From: Opitutaceae bacterium
GTDB taxonomy: Bacteria > Verrucomicrobiota > Verrucomicrobiia > Opitutales > Opitutaceae
Reading direction: 5' to 3'
Assembly (NCBI GenBank): GCA_019455245.1
Contig: JACFMR010000006.1
Location: 1 to 64,000, forward strand
Length of the DNA stretch: 64,000 bases
Positions 62,707 through 64,000 of this stretch are shown piece after piece. Every line of letters starts with the position of its first letter. Position 1 is the first letter of the stretch. Position numbers and translations under genes: made by a program. The notes under the pieces were generated by a model. That model was not told where the DNA came from. It saw nothing but the letters and a program-made list of their open reading frames with translations, and searched no databases.

Positions 62707-63636
62707 TTAATTGAGCTTGGGCAGCGCGGCTTCGATCTGCTCGCGGTAGGGCTCCAACCGCGGCGGCAGACCCAGCTTGGTGCCGAGGCTTTCGACGGGT
62801 TCGTCGATGGCGAAGCCGGGTTGGTCGGTGGCGATCTCGAACAGCACGCCGCCGGGTTCGCGGTAGTAGATGGATTTGAAATACGCGCGGTCGATGATCG
62901 GGCTGACGTCGAGTCCGCTGGCGTCAATCTCGCGGTGGGCGACGAGTTGCGTGTCATCGTCCGCGGTGCTGAATGCGACGTGGTGAATCGTGCCCGCGCC
63001 GCTGAGTCCGCGCGGGAGATTGGGATCGGTGAGCAAGTCGACGTAGGTGCCAGGTCCGCCTTGGCCGACGGCATAGCGCGTGCGGTGACTTGCGGTGGCG
63101 ATTTCTCGATAACCCATCGTTGCGGTCAGCGTGCGGGCGGTTGCGGACGCATCGGTCAGGCCGAGCGTACTGCTGTGAAAACCGCGGATGGCGTGTTCGC
63201 GCGGCACATCGGTGGACGGAGCTGGTTCGCGCGGATCGGGTTCGGCGGTCGCGACGAGTTCAAGCCGCAGACCGTCGGGATCGAAGAGCGTCAGGACCTT
63301 GTCGCCGAAACGCTCCGCGACCGGCTCAGTGGCAATGTCGAGGTCATTGAGGCGCTTGATCCAATACTCCAGTGCGGTGGCTGGAATCGAATAGCCCGTG
63401 GCCCACGCCTGGCCCGTGCCGGGACGTCCGCGGCGCATGCCGATCCAAGGAAAGAAGGTCAGAATCGTGCCCGGGGAACCGGCGTAATCGCCGTAGTAGA
63501 GATGATAGGTGCCGGGATCGTCCTGATTGACTGACTTCTTGACGAAGCGCAGACCGAGTACGCGGGTGTAGAACTCGAAGTTCTTCCGCGGGTCGGAAGC
63601 AATCGCGGTGATGTGGTGCAGTCCGTTGATATCCAT
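62707..63636 (-). CDS. VOC-family ring-cleaving dioxygenase (MhqO-like)
   Basis: The 309-residue protein contains two vicinal-oxygen-chelate modules. The first starts NGLHHITAIASDPRKNFEFY with a metal His, and the second starts IRGFHSSTLGLTDASATART near 151, with HHVAFSTADDDTQ near 209 and an ISPI-like end ending in GGVLFEIATDQPGFA near 261. It resembles MhqO, a putative hydroquinone dioxygenase induced by electrophiles in Bacillus. The start at 63636 matches the usual MDINGLHH opening. An inverted repeat lies just upstream. Confidence 0.88.
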   Translation of the reverse strand: MDINGLHHITAIASDPRKNFEFYTRVLGLRFVKKSVNQDDPGTYHLYYGDYAGSPGTILTFFPWIGMRRGRPGTGQAWATGYSIPATALEYWIKRLNDLDIATEPVAERFGDKVLTLFDPDGLRLELVATAEPDPREPAPSTDVPREHAIRGFHSSTLGLTDASATARTLTATMGYREIATASHRTRYAVGQGGPGTYVDLLTDPNLPRGLSGAGTIHHVAFSTADDDTQLVAHREIDASGLDVSPIIDRAYFKSIYYREPGGVLFEIATDQPGFAIDEPVESLGTKLGLPPRLEPYREQIEAALPKLN

Positions 63637-63650
63637 TAGAATAAGGATAT

Positions 63651-63671
63651 ATGTCACTTAATGGGTGACAT
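63651..63671. promoter_or_regulatory. Palindromic operator-like site between DoxX and dioxygenase genes
   Basis: ATGTCAC (63651-63657) and GTGACAT (63665-63671) form a perfect 7-bp inverted repeat spaced by 7 bases, inside a 46-base gap. A TATATC -10-like stretch overlaps its downstream edge on the minus strand. The form suits a dimeric MarR/HxlR-type repressor. No regulator gene is in the window. Confidence 0.5.
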
Positions 63672-63682
63672 CGAGGCGGAGG

Positions 63683-64000
63683 TTACGAGTTCTGGCGGGT
63701 CAAGCGGGTGTCGAGGGAGAGGGCGCCACCGCCGCTGATGAGCAGGGCGAGGGCGGCCGCGAGGAGCGTGAGAGGGAACTCCATGCCGGCCGGGGCAAAG
63801 AAGGCGCTGCTGTGCACGGTCACGATGGCAACGGCCATGGTGATGGCGACGGTCAACGCGGCGAAACGCGTGGCGAGGCCGAGAATCAGCAGGAGGCCGC
63901 CGAAGAATTCGCCGCCGCCGGCCAGCGCGGCCCAGAAGATGCCGGGAGTCAGCCCGAGTTGTTCGCCGAAGAATCCGGCGGTGCCTTGGAGCCCGTAGCC
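63683..64000 (-). CDS. DoxX family membrane protein, C-terminal part
   Basis: The last 105 residues of a gene running off the right edge. It shows the DoxX pattern of helices with GIFWAALAGGGEFFGGLLLI, LATRFAALTVAITMAVAIV and LTLLAAALALLISGGGALSL, ending at TAA 63683-63685. DoxX proteins are small inner-membrane proteins linked to quinone or thiol redox stress. It lies directly upstream of the dioxygenase gene, as in MhqP-MhqO type pairs. Confidence 0.85.
   Translation of the reverse strand, partial: GYGLQGTAGFFGEQLGLTPGIFWAALAGGGEFFGGLLLILGLATRFAALTVAITMAVAIVTVHSSAFFAPAGMEFPLTLLAAALALLISGGGALSLDTRLTRQNS

Noticed and set aside
63708..63998. Plus-strand small open frame at the right edge
   Set aside because: The minus strand encodes a clear DoxX-type membrane protein here.

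Overview
This 64 kb window is GC-rich bacterial DNA with a chromosomal, Gram-negative gene set. It carries an Lpt lipopolysaccharide-export operon with kdsC, nucleotide-sugar genes (gmd and fcl), many carbohydrate-active enzymes without SusC/SusD pairs, a fused alpha/beta E1 dehydrogenase, and small proteins of a kind familiar from Verrucomicrobia. My best guess is a verrucomicrobial lineage such as Opitutaceae. That is inference from gene content and style, because no rRNA is present. I saw no rRNA, tRNA, CRISPR array, transposase or prophage block.

Layout. 1-5 kb: the N-terminus of RapA, a cytochrome bd locus with a drastically shortened cydA and an intact cydB, a SYLF protein, an oligogalacturonate-lyase-like propeller and an unknown protein. 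5-12.5 kb: purine synthesis, with purL facing purF-purM. 12.5-21.5 kb: a glycan-catabolism region (sialidase-like, SGNH esterase, RraA-like aldolase, enolase-superfamily dehydratase, AGE-type epimerase, GH20 hexosaminidase, beta-propeller protein). 21.7-34.2 kb: DEAD-box helicase, HNH protein, ACT-domain regulator, GAF histidine kinase, glnD, valS and an FMN reductase. 34-37.8 kb: gmd-fcl and a UroD-like protein. 37.9-44.7 kb: prfB with its programmed frameshift, an ATP-grasp-like protein and a giant Sel1/coiled-coil/LysM protein. 44.8-50.4 kb: oxidoreductase, a small two-gene operon behind a structured leader RNA, heparinase-like lyase and a sodium symporter. 50.6-54.8 kb: receiver-cyclase gene pair, sucCD and a CII-like regulator. 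55-59 kb: kdsC-lptC-lptA-lptB-hprK-rph operon. 59-64 kb: fused E1, metallo-hydrolase, esterase, ring-cleaving dioxygenase and a partial DoxX protein.

Genes are tightly packed and many neighbours are coupled by ATGA or GTGA overlaps. The spaces between them hold several families of dispersed inverted repeats. Related palindromic sequence also lies in frame inside coding genes: purL carries four blocks with perfect hairpins of 7-11 bp, and the helicase linker carries one. This resembles the protein-coding palindromic elements of Rickettsia.

The two observations most worth following are this in-frame palindrome colonisation and the minus-strand leader RNA at 46717-46871. That leader is a closed stem-loop domain followed by a textbook terminator, ahead of two tiny coupled genes of unknown function.
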